NCBI GenBank assembly: GCA_937952975.1
Contig: CALFXX010000052.1
Coordinates: 1-64,000 of the forward strand
Length of the DNA: 64,000 nt
Reading direction: 5' to 3'
DNA from: an uncultured Alcaligenaceae bacterium
GTDB lineage: Bacteria > Pseudomonadota > Gammaproteobacteria > Burkholderiales > Burkholderiaceae_B
Below the pieces are notes generated by a model that did not search any database, was not told where the DNA came from, and worked only from the letters and a program-made list of their open reading frames with translations. This document shows, one piece after another, positions 36,802 through 44,622 of the stretch; the first letter of the stretch is position 1, and each line of letters opens with the position of its first letter. The position numbers and the translations under genes were made by a program.

Positions 36802-38372
36802 CCGCCGCTCACCGCATCACCATACGGCGACATGATTTCGGTGCAGCCCATGTTTAAGTCGCCATCGCGCATCACACCTGCGGGGCAGGCAAAGGCATAA
36901 GGGTAGGCGGTGCGGCGTGCTGGCACGACCGGCATGACGCCGCCTAAGGCCTGCATCACTTCGGGTGACAAGTCTTTATCGGCAACGATGCGCGGCCCAC
37001 CACTGACGTCGAGGCGTGGCTGGTGAAACGCTTCTTCAAGCGTTAAGCCGTGATCCATCATGAAAGAGGTTAACTGCATGACGGTGCCCAGAATTTTGCG
37101 TCCACCTGAGGCGCCAATCGCAAAGCGTCGACCTTTGACATCCTCACCAATCACAGGCGAATAATTGGCCAGGCAACGTTTGTTGGGCGCGAGCGAGTTG
37201 GGCTTGCCAGGCTCGGGGTCAAACCACATGATGCCGTTGTTCAGTAGCAAGCCCGTTGAGGGCGATACGACGCGCGAACCAAAAATTGACAGCAAGGTTT
37301 GTGTCACCGAGCACATGTTGCCGTGGCGATCGACCACGCTGAAATGCGTTGTACACCCCGGCGCTTTGGGTGACTCATGATCGCCCATATGCTCAAAGCG
37401 TAATTTAAACGCGGCATCAAGCGCGCGCGCGAAACCGGCATAGGTCGAGGCATCAGGTGCGCCTGCGCCTGGCGTGAACTCTTGGCTGAGCAGCTCAAGC
37501 GCTTTTCCAAAAGTCGGACCGCCGGTGAGGCCGGGCGTTGCAAAGACGCGGCCGCCGCGGTAGTTCAGGGTCAGGGGCTCGACCATCTCAGCGCTGTAGT
37601 GCGCGAGGTCTTCAACGCTTAAGCAGCCGCCTTTTGCACGAACGTCACGCGCGAGGGCTTGCGCAATATCACCTTTGTAAAAAGCTTGCGCGCCGCCCTC
37701 TGCGATCTGCCTGAGGGTTTGTGCAAAGGCTTTTTGATTTAAGCGGCGTTGGTTGACCGAGGTCCAGTCGCCCGCGATGGGCCAATGACCGTCCTCTAAA
37801 AACAATGCTGCGGTATCAGGGTCTTTGGCTAAGACGCGTGCGCTCGCTGCCGTGACGAGGGTTGTATACCAATCTACCAATAACCCCGCCTCAGCCAGAT
37901 TAGCCGCAGGGGTGACGAGTTCGCGCCAGGGCATGCGACCAAAGTGCTCGTGTGCCAAACCCATACCAGAGACAACGCCGGGTACAGCTACAGCCGTGGC
38001 GCCCATCACGTTGCGATCATCCACGACGGACGGCCAGGGAAACAAGTCAGAGGATTTGCCGGCGCCACTCAAGGGGTAATCAGCAGGATTGAGTTCTCGA
38101 GGCGAACGGCAACCAAAATTAATGACGCGCGCCTTGGCTTCGTTTGCGCGCCACAATACCATCGCACCTCCGGCAGCGGGGCCACTCATCCAGGGTTCGA
38201 CAACGCCTAGCGCAAACGAGGTCGCGATGGCGGCATCGACTGCGTCGCCGCCGGCCTCAAGTACAGCAGCACCCACCTCAGCAGCGCGACGGTGCTGCGC
38301 TGCGACGACACCCGCTTTGGTAGCGATGACAACCTTGCTTGTGGTTTGCGAGTTTGAAAAATTATCGTCCAT
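36798..38372 (-). CDS. Gamma-glutamyltransferase family protein
   Basis: A 524-residue Ntn-hydrolase of the gamma-glutamyltranspeptidase family. The autoprocessing and catalytic threonine is in GCTTHFSVVDRHGNM (about 360), preceding the small subunit; further on, NNGIMWFDP and IGASGGRKILGTVMQ match the family. Canonical GGTs are exported, but no signal peptide is evident here, pointing to the cytoplasmic YwrD-like or acylase-related branch. A gamma-glutamyl or other amide substrate is likely. It neighbours an amidase and a deacetylase. Confidence 0.9.
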   Translation of the reverse strand: MDDNFSNSQTTSKVVIATKAGVVAAQHRRAAEVGAAVLEAGGDAVDAAIATSFALGVVEPWMSGPAAGGAMVLWRANEAKARVINFGCRSPRELNPADYPLSGAGKSSDLFPWPSVVDDRNVMGATAVAVPGVVSGMGLAHEHFGRMPWRELVTPAANLAEAGLLVDWYTTLVTAASARVLAKDPDTAALFLEDGHWPIAGDWTSVNQRRLNQKAFAQTLRQIAEGGAQAFYKGDIAQALARDVRAKGGCLSVEDLAHYSAEMVEPLTLNYRGGRVFATPGLTGGPTFGKALELLSQEFTPGAGAPDASTYAGFARALDAAFKLRFEHMGDHESPKAPGCTTHFSVVDRHGNMCSVTQTLLSIFGSRVVSPSTGLLLNNGIMWFDPEPGKPNSLAPNKRCLANYSPVIGEDVKGRRFAIGASGGRKILGTVMQLTSFMMDHGLTLEEAFHQPRLDVSGGPRIVADKDLSPEVMQALGGVMPVVPARRTAYPYAFACPAGVMRDGDLNMGCTEIMSPYGDAVSGG

Positions 38373-38458
38373 CTAAACCTCTGCTTTTTATATGAGCGCC
38401 AAGAGTAGCGCGCTGTTGTGCAAGATCGCGTCAAGAGTGACGCAGTTCGTTCAGCCAA

Positions 38459-39352
38459 TTAACCGTGCTTTATTGCGTAGCGCACGACATCAGCGTGCGT
38501 GGCGAACCATACGCCAGGCAGGCTGCGCATGTAACGCACCAGCTCTTCAAGAATCCAGATACGCGAGCGATAACCAATGATGTGTGGATGCATGGTTAAT
38601 TGAAACAGGCCACCTTCTTTATAGGCGGCATCAAATTCACGCTTAAAAATATCAAACACATCAGTGGGTGGTGTGTAAGGGCGCAAACCTGCAAACCGGT
38701 TCATGCCAAAGTACACCGCATCATCGCGAATCCACTCAACCGGCAATTCAACCACACCCGTATGTTGACCATCAAGCAACAACTCATAGCAGTCGACATC
38801 GGCCATCAATGACGAGTCATAGAGCAATCCCATATCGCGCGTAAGCGCAAGCGTGTTGGGGCTGAAATCCCATGAGGGTGTGCGCATGCCAACAGGGCGC
38901 ACGCCGGTGATTTTTTCTAAGACATCAGAGCTACGTTGCATCAGATCTTTTTCAGCGGCGTAGGGCAACACAGAATTACGTTCATGAATCCAGCCGTGGA
39001 TACCAATCTCGTGGCCCTCGGCGACCACACGTTTTTGTTCGTCGGGATACAGCAGTGCTGTGACCGCCGGCACATAAAAACTGGCTGGCACTTCGTGATG
39101 TTTTAAGATGTTTAGGATGCGCGGCACACCTTGCCGATTGCCGTATTGTCCTTGGGATAACTTCCCGATCGACTCGCCACCTTCGCGGAGTTCGTTCGTT
39201 TCGTGATCAGAGTCAAATGACAAGGCGACCGCACAACGCGCGCCTTCAGGCCAAAGACGTGGGCGCAGTGTGCGCCCGGCGCGCACATGATTGACGATGC
39301 CTTGCCAGTGGGCATCCGGCCATTGCCAAGGTTCGAGCGAGGGTGTGTTCAT
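38459..39352 (-). CDS. Polysaccharide deacetylase (NodB-type) family protein
   Basis: A 297-residue cytoplasmic NodB-homology protein. The metal-binding elements are SFDSDHE (Asp in motif 1) and HEIGIHGWIHE (His-x-His in motif 2), with TPSWDFSPNT and LTMHPHIIGYRSR later. The absence of a signal peptide and its setting with Bug receptors and amidases suggest a small-molecule amidohydrolase, like the PuuE/allantoinase-type members, rather than a cell-wall enzyme. This is inference. Confidence 0.87.
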   Translation of the reverse strand: MNTPSLEPWQWPDAHWQGIVNHVRAGRTLRPRLWPEGARCAVALSFDSDHETNELREGGESIGKLSQGQYGNRQGVPRILNILKHHEVPASFYVPAVTALLYPDEQKRVVAEGHEIGIHGWIHERNSVLPYAAEKDLMQRSSDVLEKITGVRPVGMRTPSWDFSPNTLALTRDMGLLYDSSLMADVDCYELLLDGQHTGVVELPVEWIRDDAVYFGMNRFAGLRPYTPPTDVFDIFKREFDAAYKEGGLFQLTMHPHIIGYRSRIWILEELVRYMRSLPGVWFATHADVVRYAIKHG

Positions 39353-39386
39353 TATTTTGTCTCAGTGGCGCTGCAAGCGAGGGTCA

Positions 39387-40469
39387 TCATTTTTTTGCGT
39401 CTTGTTCAACGGTGGCCGGTGTCGTCGTCACTGTGACTACGGCCGGAGCGACGTTGCGTGCGATCTGTTGGGCTGCTGCGGCTTCTTTGGCAACAAACAG
39501 AGCGAACTCTGCCGAAGGCATACCGACGCCCTCTAAGCCAAGCGTGTCAAATTGCGCGATGACATCAGGCTGAGCAACGGCTTTAACCACCTCGGCCTGT
39601 AACCTGTTTACGACTGCTGCAGGGGCGTTGGCGGGCAGCCATAAGCCAAACCAGTTCACAACGTTAAAGTCCTTTAGCCCTAGCTCTTGCAGAGTAGGTG
39701 TGTCGGGCATGCCTTTCCAACGCTTGGCACCCGTCACTGCCAGTGCGCGCAGTCGTCCACTTTGAAGATGTTGCTGTGCGATTTGCGTGCCAACAAAAAA
39801 GATGTCGATACGACCCGCGATCAAGTCGTTGGTGGCTTCGGCCACACCTTTATAGGGCACGGGCAAAATATCTGTGTCGGTCATGGTTTTCATGACCTCG
39901 GCGGGGATATGACTGGCAGTCCCTAAACCGGCGTGGCCGTAGGTGAGCTTGCCCGGATTTTTCTTGGCCAGAGCAATGAGCTCTTTGAAGGTTTTGACTG
40001 GCGAGTCCGCAGGTACGGCTAAGACTTGCCCAAAATTTTGAGCGGCTAAGGTCACGTGGGTAAAGTCTTTGACCGAATCGTAGGTGACGTTTTCGTTAAA
40101 GGGCGGAATGTTCGTGTGCGACGCTGTTGTAAACAGCCAGGTGTAGCCGTCAGCAGGAAGCTTAGCAACGTAAGCCGTGCCGACTAAGCCGCCCGCGCCT
40201 AAGCGATTTTCGACGATGACGGTTTGCCCAAGCGATACAGAAAGCTTGGGCGCCAAAATACGCATCAACAAATCAGGTGGGCCGCCTGGTGGCGAGGGTA
40301 CGATCACGCGAATGGGTTTGGTAGGATAGTTTGAAGCCGCGATACCCTCGGTCGTTTGTGCCAGCGATGCGAACGTGGGTACAAGACAGGCGCTGGCGAC
40401 GACCAGCAACCGTCGCATGCTGCGCCTGAGGCTGAGCGGTGTGGCGTTCAAGACTTGAAAGCTAGACAT
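39387..40469 (-). CDS. Bug-family (TctC) periplasmic receptor
   Basis: A 360-residue Bug receptor with a signal peptide (RRLLVVASACLVPTFASLAQT). Family blocks: YPTKPIRVIVPSPPGGPPDLLMRI, VIVENRLGAGGLVG, VPYKGVAEATNDLIAGRIDIFF. It has an unusual Ala/Val/Thr-rich C-terminal extension of about 30 residues beyond the Bug fold. It lies between the deacetylase and an oxidoreductase gene (35 and 17 bp spacers), so the three are probably cotranscribed. Confidence 0.9.
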   Translation of the reverse strand: MSSFQVLNATPLSLRRSMRRLLVVASACLVPTFASLAQTTEGIAASNYPTKPIRVIVPSPPGGPPDLLMRILAPKLSVSLGQTVIVENRLGAGGLVGTAYVAKLPADGYTWLFTTASHTNIPPFNENVTYDSVKDFTHVTLAAQNFGQVLAVPADSPVKTFKELIALAKKNPGKLTYGHAGLGTASHIPAEVMKTMTDTDILPVPYKGVAEATNDLIAGRIDIFFVGTQIAQQHLQSGRLRALAVTGAKRWKGMPDTPTLQELGLKDFNVVNWFGLWLPANAPAAVVNRLQAEVVKAVAQPDVIAQFDTLGLEGVGMPSAEFALFVAKEAAAAQQIARNVAPAVVTVTTTPATVEQDAKK

Positions 40470-40486
40470 GGGATCCTTGGGGTCAG

Positions 40487-41497
40487 TTACCCGATCTGCA
40501 CGGTTGTGTGTGTTGTTGACGAACGAACAATCGCTTCAAGCACGGCAGCATTGCGAACGGCATCGCCATCCGGGGTCACAAGCGGTTGTTTATTTTTGAT
40601 GCAGGCTGCAAAGTGCTCAAGCTCGGCGCGCTCGGTGCTCGTGGCTGGAAAGCTTGTCGTGATAGGCTTTTGCCTGTTCATCACGTTGCTGCGGTCGATC
40701 ATGCAGGTGGTTAAATCCCAGGTATGCAAGTGACTGATATCACCAACCTCAACCCAACCATTTGAACCAAAGACTTGCATGCGCCAGGTTTCTGCCGTGG
40801 CGATCACTGTACCCAGGTAGCCCGTTGAACCACCCGCAAAATGAAGCATCATCGAGGTTGTGTCATCTGAACCAAAGTCTTGCGCAAGGCGATAGCTTTG
40901 TGCAGTGACGCGGTCGATCGGGCCTGCCAGATACATCATTGCATCAATGACATGTACGCCGCGCCCTGTCATACCGCCCGCAGGGGATTCGTCAGAGGCA
41001 TGCCGCCAATGGCCTTTTGGAAAGCGATAGGCGCTGGGCCCGCAAAAATTGCCTTCGATATGCAAGACCTTACCCAAACGACCGTCGTCGATCATGCGGC
41101 GAATCTCTTGCAGCGCGGGTTGAAAGCGCCAGTTGTAGCCTACGCCCAGAACAATATTGTGATCAGCGGCCGCCTGCGCGGCGCGTTGGGTACTGGCATG
41201 ATCCAGGCCAAGTGGCTTTTCGCAAAACACGTGCTTGCCGGCTTTGGCCGCGGCTACGATTTGCTCAGTGTGTATCGAATGCGGGGTCGCTAAGACGACC
41301 GCGTCGATACTGGGATCGGCCAGCACGGCCTCAAAGCTCTCAAGCAGGCGAAGCTTGTGCTTCGCAGCGAACTCGCTGGCTTTGGCCGGGGTGCGCGTAG
41401 CGCCCGCGACAAACTGGATGTCCTGACTTAAACCTTGAACGCTGGTGACTAAGTTTTGGCCCCAAACGCCCATGCCGATGATTGCCGCGTGAATCAT
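40487..41497 (-). CDS. Gfo/Idh/MocA family oxidoreductase
   Basis: A 336-residue NAD(P)-dependent oxidoreductase. The start MIHAAIIGMGVWGQN places the Rossmann GxGxxG at the N-terminus; FCEKPLGLD carries the conserved EKP motif with the catalytic Lys, and GRGVHVIDAMMYLAG the active-site region. Members act on sugars, inositols or related alcohols. It heads a minus-strand group with a Bug receptor and a NodB-type hydrolase. Confidence 0.9.
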   Translation of the reverse strand: MIHAAIIGMGVWGQNLVTSVQGLSQDIQFVAGATRTPAKASEFAAKHKLRLLESFEAVLADPSIDAVVLATPHSIHTEQIVAAAKAGKHVFCEKPLGLDHASTQRAAQAAADHNIVLGVGYNWRFQPALQEIRRMIDDGRLGKVLHIEGNFCGPSAYRFPKGHWRHASDESPAGGMTGRGVHVIDAMMYLAGPIDRVTAQSYRLAQDFGSDDTTSMMLHFAGGSTGYLGTVIATAETWRMQVFGSNGWVEVGDISHLHTWDLTTCMIDRSNVMNRQKPITTSFPATSTERAELEHFAACIKNKQPLVTPDGDAVRNAAVLEAIVRSSTTHTTVQIG

Positions 41498-41590
41498 AAT
41501 TCGTTGTATCCCAAGCAGAGTAAACAGGTGCACGCGAGTACGGCGCGCAAAATCCTGTCAGGTGATTGATTATCAGAGAAAGGATGACAG

Positions 41591-41713
41591 ATGACAACCG
41601 CCGTTAAATATGTTTTGATCATTTGCGCGGCTAACCTCGCCGTTCAGGGAGTGGTGCAGGGCGCAAACGATAAAGTTGTCCGAATGTGCTTTCGCGCTGT
41701 GAGCTTGATCTAA
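41591..41713 (+). CDS. Possible small secreted or membrane protein
   Basis: A 40-residue frame, too short for routine gene calling, starts MTTAVKYVLIICAANLAVQG and ends RAVSLI with TAA. It has a strong AAAGGA site seven bases before the ATG and a hydrophobic N-terminus like a signal peptide or single membrane helix. It sits alone in the 258-bp gap upstream of a Bug receptor gene, 43 bp before it on the same strand, so it could be a leader or small subunit. It might also be chance; no homology known to me. Confidence 0.33.
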   Translation: MTTAVKYVLIICAANLAVQGVVQGANDKVVRMCFRAVSLI

Positions 41714-41755
41714 AAAGCTCGGCAAATTGCTCAAAATCATGCAAAAGGAACGTTA

Positions 41756-42736
41756 ATGATGCATTTCAGTGCCAGCCTGGTGTTTCGTGTCGTGTTGACC
41801 GCACTCTTGCTCTTAGGGGCAACCCTTGCGCAGGCGCAGACTTGGCCCTCAAGGTCCTTACGTCTGGTGATCCCCTTTGCACCCGGCGGTGGTACCGATA
41901 TTTTGGCCCGCGTGATCGCCCCAAAGCTGTCTGAGGTGTTGGGTCAGCAGGTGGTCGTTGAAAACAAGCCAGGTGCCTCGAGCATTATTGGTTCACAAAT
42001 CGTCGTACAAGCGGCACCCGACGGCTACACCCTGATGATGGTGGACTCTTCGATTTATGTGAACCCTGGATTGCGCACCGAGCTACCCTACAATACCCTA
42101 AAGGACTTCACCCCCATCGTGCACATGGCGGTGGCACCGGTGATTTTGGTGGTGCATCCTTCTGTTCCGGCTCAAACGCTCGCAGAGTTGATGACCTTGG
42201 GTAAAGCCAAGCCCGAAAGCCTGCTATACGGTTCGGGAGGCAACGGTTCGTCTCCACATATGGCGGGTGAACTATTTAACATCGCCTCGGGCGTGCCAAT
42301 CACCCACGTACCTTACAAAGGAACGGGTGAGGCGTTGTCGGCAGTGTTGGCGGGCCAAGTGCCGCTGACGTATTCTGGGATTAGTTCGGTGCGGCAAGCC
42401 GTTGAGGCAGGGCGCTTGCGCGCGCTCGCGCTGACAGGGGCGCAACGTAATGCTGCCTTACCCAACGTGCCGACCTTTGCTGAAAGTGGTTTACCCAGCG
42501 TTGATTGCAGTAGCCACTGGGGCATGCTGGGTCCAGCCGGGATGTCACCAGAGGTTGTTGCCAAATTGAATGCTGCGGTCAATCAAGTGTTGGCCGATGC
42601 GGCGATTAAAGAACGCATTGCGGCTCTTGGGTATGACGTGGCGGGCGGTGCGCCAGCGGCTTACACAACGTTGCTTGAAGCCGAAATTGAAAAGTGGCGC
42701 AAAGTGATAAAAATCGCTGGGATCAAGGCGAGTTAA
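41756..42736 (+). CDS. Bug-family (TctC) periplasmic receptor
   Basis: A 326-residue Bug receptor with a clear signal peptide (VVLTALLLLGATLAQAQ, cleavage after AQA). Family blocks are WPSRSLRLVIPFAPGGGTDILAR, VVVENKPGASSIIG and VPYKGTGEALSAVLAGQVPLTY. It is followed on the same strand by an alpha/beta hydrolase after an A/C-rich spacer, which suggests that the hydrolase acts on the bound ligand after import. Confidence 0.92.
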   Translation: MMHFSASLVFRVVLTALLLLGATLAQAQTWPSRSLRLVIPFAPGGGTDILARVIAPKLSEVLGQQVVVENKPGASSIIGSQIVVQAAPDGYTLMMVDSSIYVNPGLRTELPYNTLKDFTPIVHMAVAPVILVVHPSVPAQTLAELMTLGKAKPESLLYGSGGNGSSPHMAGELFNIASGVPITHVPYKGTGEALSAVLAGQVPLTYSGISSVRQAVEAGRLRALALTGAQRNAALPNVPTFAESGLPSVDCSSHWGMLGPAGMSPEVVAKLNAAVNQVLADAAIKERIAALGYDVAGGAPAAYTTLLEAEIEKWRKVIKIAGIKAS

Positions 42737-42872
42737 AACTTTAAAGTGAAAGCCTGAAGCTTTGCGTGAAAATAACGCACATAAAATAGCCATACAAATA
42801 CAAATACCGCGATACAACGCACAATCAGGCAACAAATCAAATACACAAATAATTAAACAAACAGGATCTTCT

Positions 42873-43670
42873 ATGCAACACTACCTGAATCGTGACGGTC
42901 TGAAGCTTGCCTATTACGTCGATGATTTCACCAAACCATGGGTCAAGCCACAGACTGTTTTTTTATTGCATGCTGCGATGGGTAACGCGCAGCGCTGGTT
43001 TAGCTGGGTACCTGAGCTTGCAAAACATTATCGTGTGATCCGCATGGATTTACGTGGGCATGGGCAGTCAACCATTCCGCACTCGGATCAGGCCTTTTCT
43101 TTACAGCATTTGGTTGACGATGCCGCAGCGCTCATGGATCACTTAGGGTGCGAACAGGCGCATATCGTGGGGAACTCTGCAGGTGGCTACGTGGCACAGC
43201 AACTCGCGTTGCAGTACCCCGAACGCGTTAAGACGCTTGCGCTCTACGGCGCGACGCCTGGTTTAAAAAATAGCCACGCTCCAACCTGGATTCCAAAGAT
43301 TCAGCAGATCGGTTTAAAAAAGTTTTTATCTGACACCATTCACGAGCGCTTTGATCAAACCGCTGATCCCGCGTTAGTGGCTTGGTTTATTGAGCAAGCG
43401 GGTTCAAACGACCCATCCTTTATCGCGCGCTTCGTGCTGCATATGTGCACGCATGATTTCATGGAAGAACTCGTGGGCATCAAGTGCCCCACCTTGATCG
43501 TGGCTGCAGGCAAAGAGTCCATCGGACACGCCGACGCTTATGAGCAAATGCATCAGCGCATCAAGGGCTCTGAGGTCGCTTATGTGGATACCGCTGGGCA
43601 CAATATCTGCGACGGCTACGCTGAACATTGTGCCCAGCTACTCATGTCATTTTTGAGTCGTCACCCGTGA
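42873..43670 (+). CDS. Alpha/beta-fold hydrolase
   Basis: A 265-residue alpha/beta hydrolase. The start MQHYLNRDGLKL is chosen because AGGA lies seven bases upstream. The oxyanion region is LLHAAMGNAQRW, the nucleophile elbow is GNSAGG, and the catalytic His is in TAGHNICDG, with the acid probably in the segment around AAGKESIGHADAY. Resembles 3-oxoadipate enol-lactonase-like esterases. The 136-bp upstream spacer is strikingly rich in A and C. Confidence 0.85.
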   Translation: MQHYLNRDGLKLAYYVDDFTKPWVKPQTVFLLHAAMGNAQRWFSWVPELAKHYRVIRMDLRGHGQSTIPHSDQAFSLQHLVDDAAALMDHLGCEQAHIVGNSAGGYVAQQLALQYPERVKTLALYGATPGLKNSHAPTWIPKIQQIGLKKFLSDTIHERFDQTADPALVAWFIEQAGSNDPSFIARFVLHMCTHDFMEELVGIKCPTLIVAAGKESIGHADAYEQMHQRIKGSEVAYVDTAGHNICDGYAEHCAQLLMSFLSRHP

Positions 43671-43763
43671 AGGGATCGGGTGTGACAGCCCTTATCGCTC
43701 GCGTCTACAACAGGCTGGTCGCTCGTTATTCTCTTTCTTAACGAGGATGAATAGCGGCTTTCG

Positions 43764-44576
43764 TCAAAGCACTTGAGCGGCCCAGCTTAGAACCGCCCCA
43801 GTGAAGCCTGCCAAGCGCGTCACTGGGAAAAAATGCCCACCATCTTCAAGTAGATGCAAGGTTGAGCTAGGCATGAGCGTTGCCAGCTTTTCTTGTAAAA
43901 AGGCGGGCACGATCAAATCATCGCGTGCGCCAATATTTAAGACTGGCACGTTGATGCGCGCCACATCGGCGCTGCGGTCAAACGCCATAATGGCATCTAT
44001 GCGTTCAGCCACGATGTTTTGCGCGGCCGCGCTCAAAGGCGCCGCGGCACGTGAGGCGTCTAAAGCGCCCCAGTTGGCGTTGAGCCAACTAGGCTCATGC
44101 GAATAAAACGTGGCTGACACGGCATACGCCATCGGGTCGCTTTGCAACAGACCCTTACGCAACTTAAACAGTTCTTGCATGTAGCGGTTGGGTGTGGTCC
44201 AGGTGCCGGTTAAGACACAAGCCTTAGCGTGCTGTGGTGAGCGCAAGGCAATCGCTTGCGTGATGCACCCACCAGTTGAATGCCCCAAGATAATGGCAGA
44301 CTGAATCCCAAGATAATCAAGCACCGCGATGCAGTCATCGGCGAGCTGGTCAATGGTGACCGGTGCTGTCCCACGTGTGCTTGCACCGATACCGCGTTGG
44401 TCTAGCCGAATCACTTTGTGCTTAGCGGTCAGCGCAGGCAGGCAGGGATTCCAGAACGCAGCTGCTCCGCCTAGTCCGCTAATCAGCAATAACGGGGTGC
44501 CGGTACCTTGTGTAAAAACTTTTAAACAGGCACCGTCAGGCAGAGTGACATCGTGGGTTTGAATATTTTGCGACAT
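43764..44576 (-). CDS. Alpha/beta-fold hydrolase
   Basis: A 270-residue alpha/beta hydrolase with LISGLGGAAAFW (oxyanion region), DQRGIGAST, the nucleophile elbow GHSTGG, the acid in IGARDDLIVP and catalytic His in EDGGHFFPV. It is only distantly similar to the neighbouring hydrolase at 42873, with which it converges across a 93-bp gap where I see no clear terminator. The sequence just before its start can form a 7-bp stem (AGGGCCT/AGGCCCT) close to the ribosome site. Confidence 0.87.
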   Translation of the reverse strand: MSQNIQTHDVTLPDGACLKVFTQGTGTPLLLISGLGGAAAFWNPCLPALTAKHKVIRLDQRGIGASTRGTAPVTIDQLADDCIAVLDYLGIQSAIILGHSTGGCITQAIALRSPQHAKACVLTGTWTTPNRYMQELFKLRKGLLQSDPMAYAVSATFYSHEPSWLNANWGALDASRAAAPLSAAAQNIVAERIDAIMAFDRSADVARINVPVLNIGARDDLIVPAFLQEKLATLMPSSTLHLLEDGGHFFPVTRLAGFTGAVLSWAAQVL

Positions 44577-44622
44577 AGGGCCTCGCTTCGTTTGTGCGAA
44601 TTTGCTAAAGGCCCTAGTGTGC

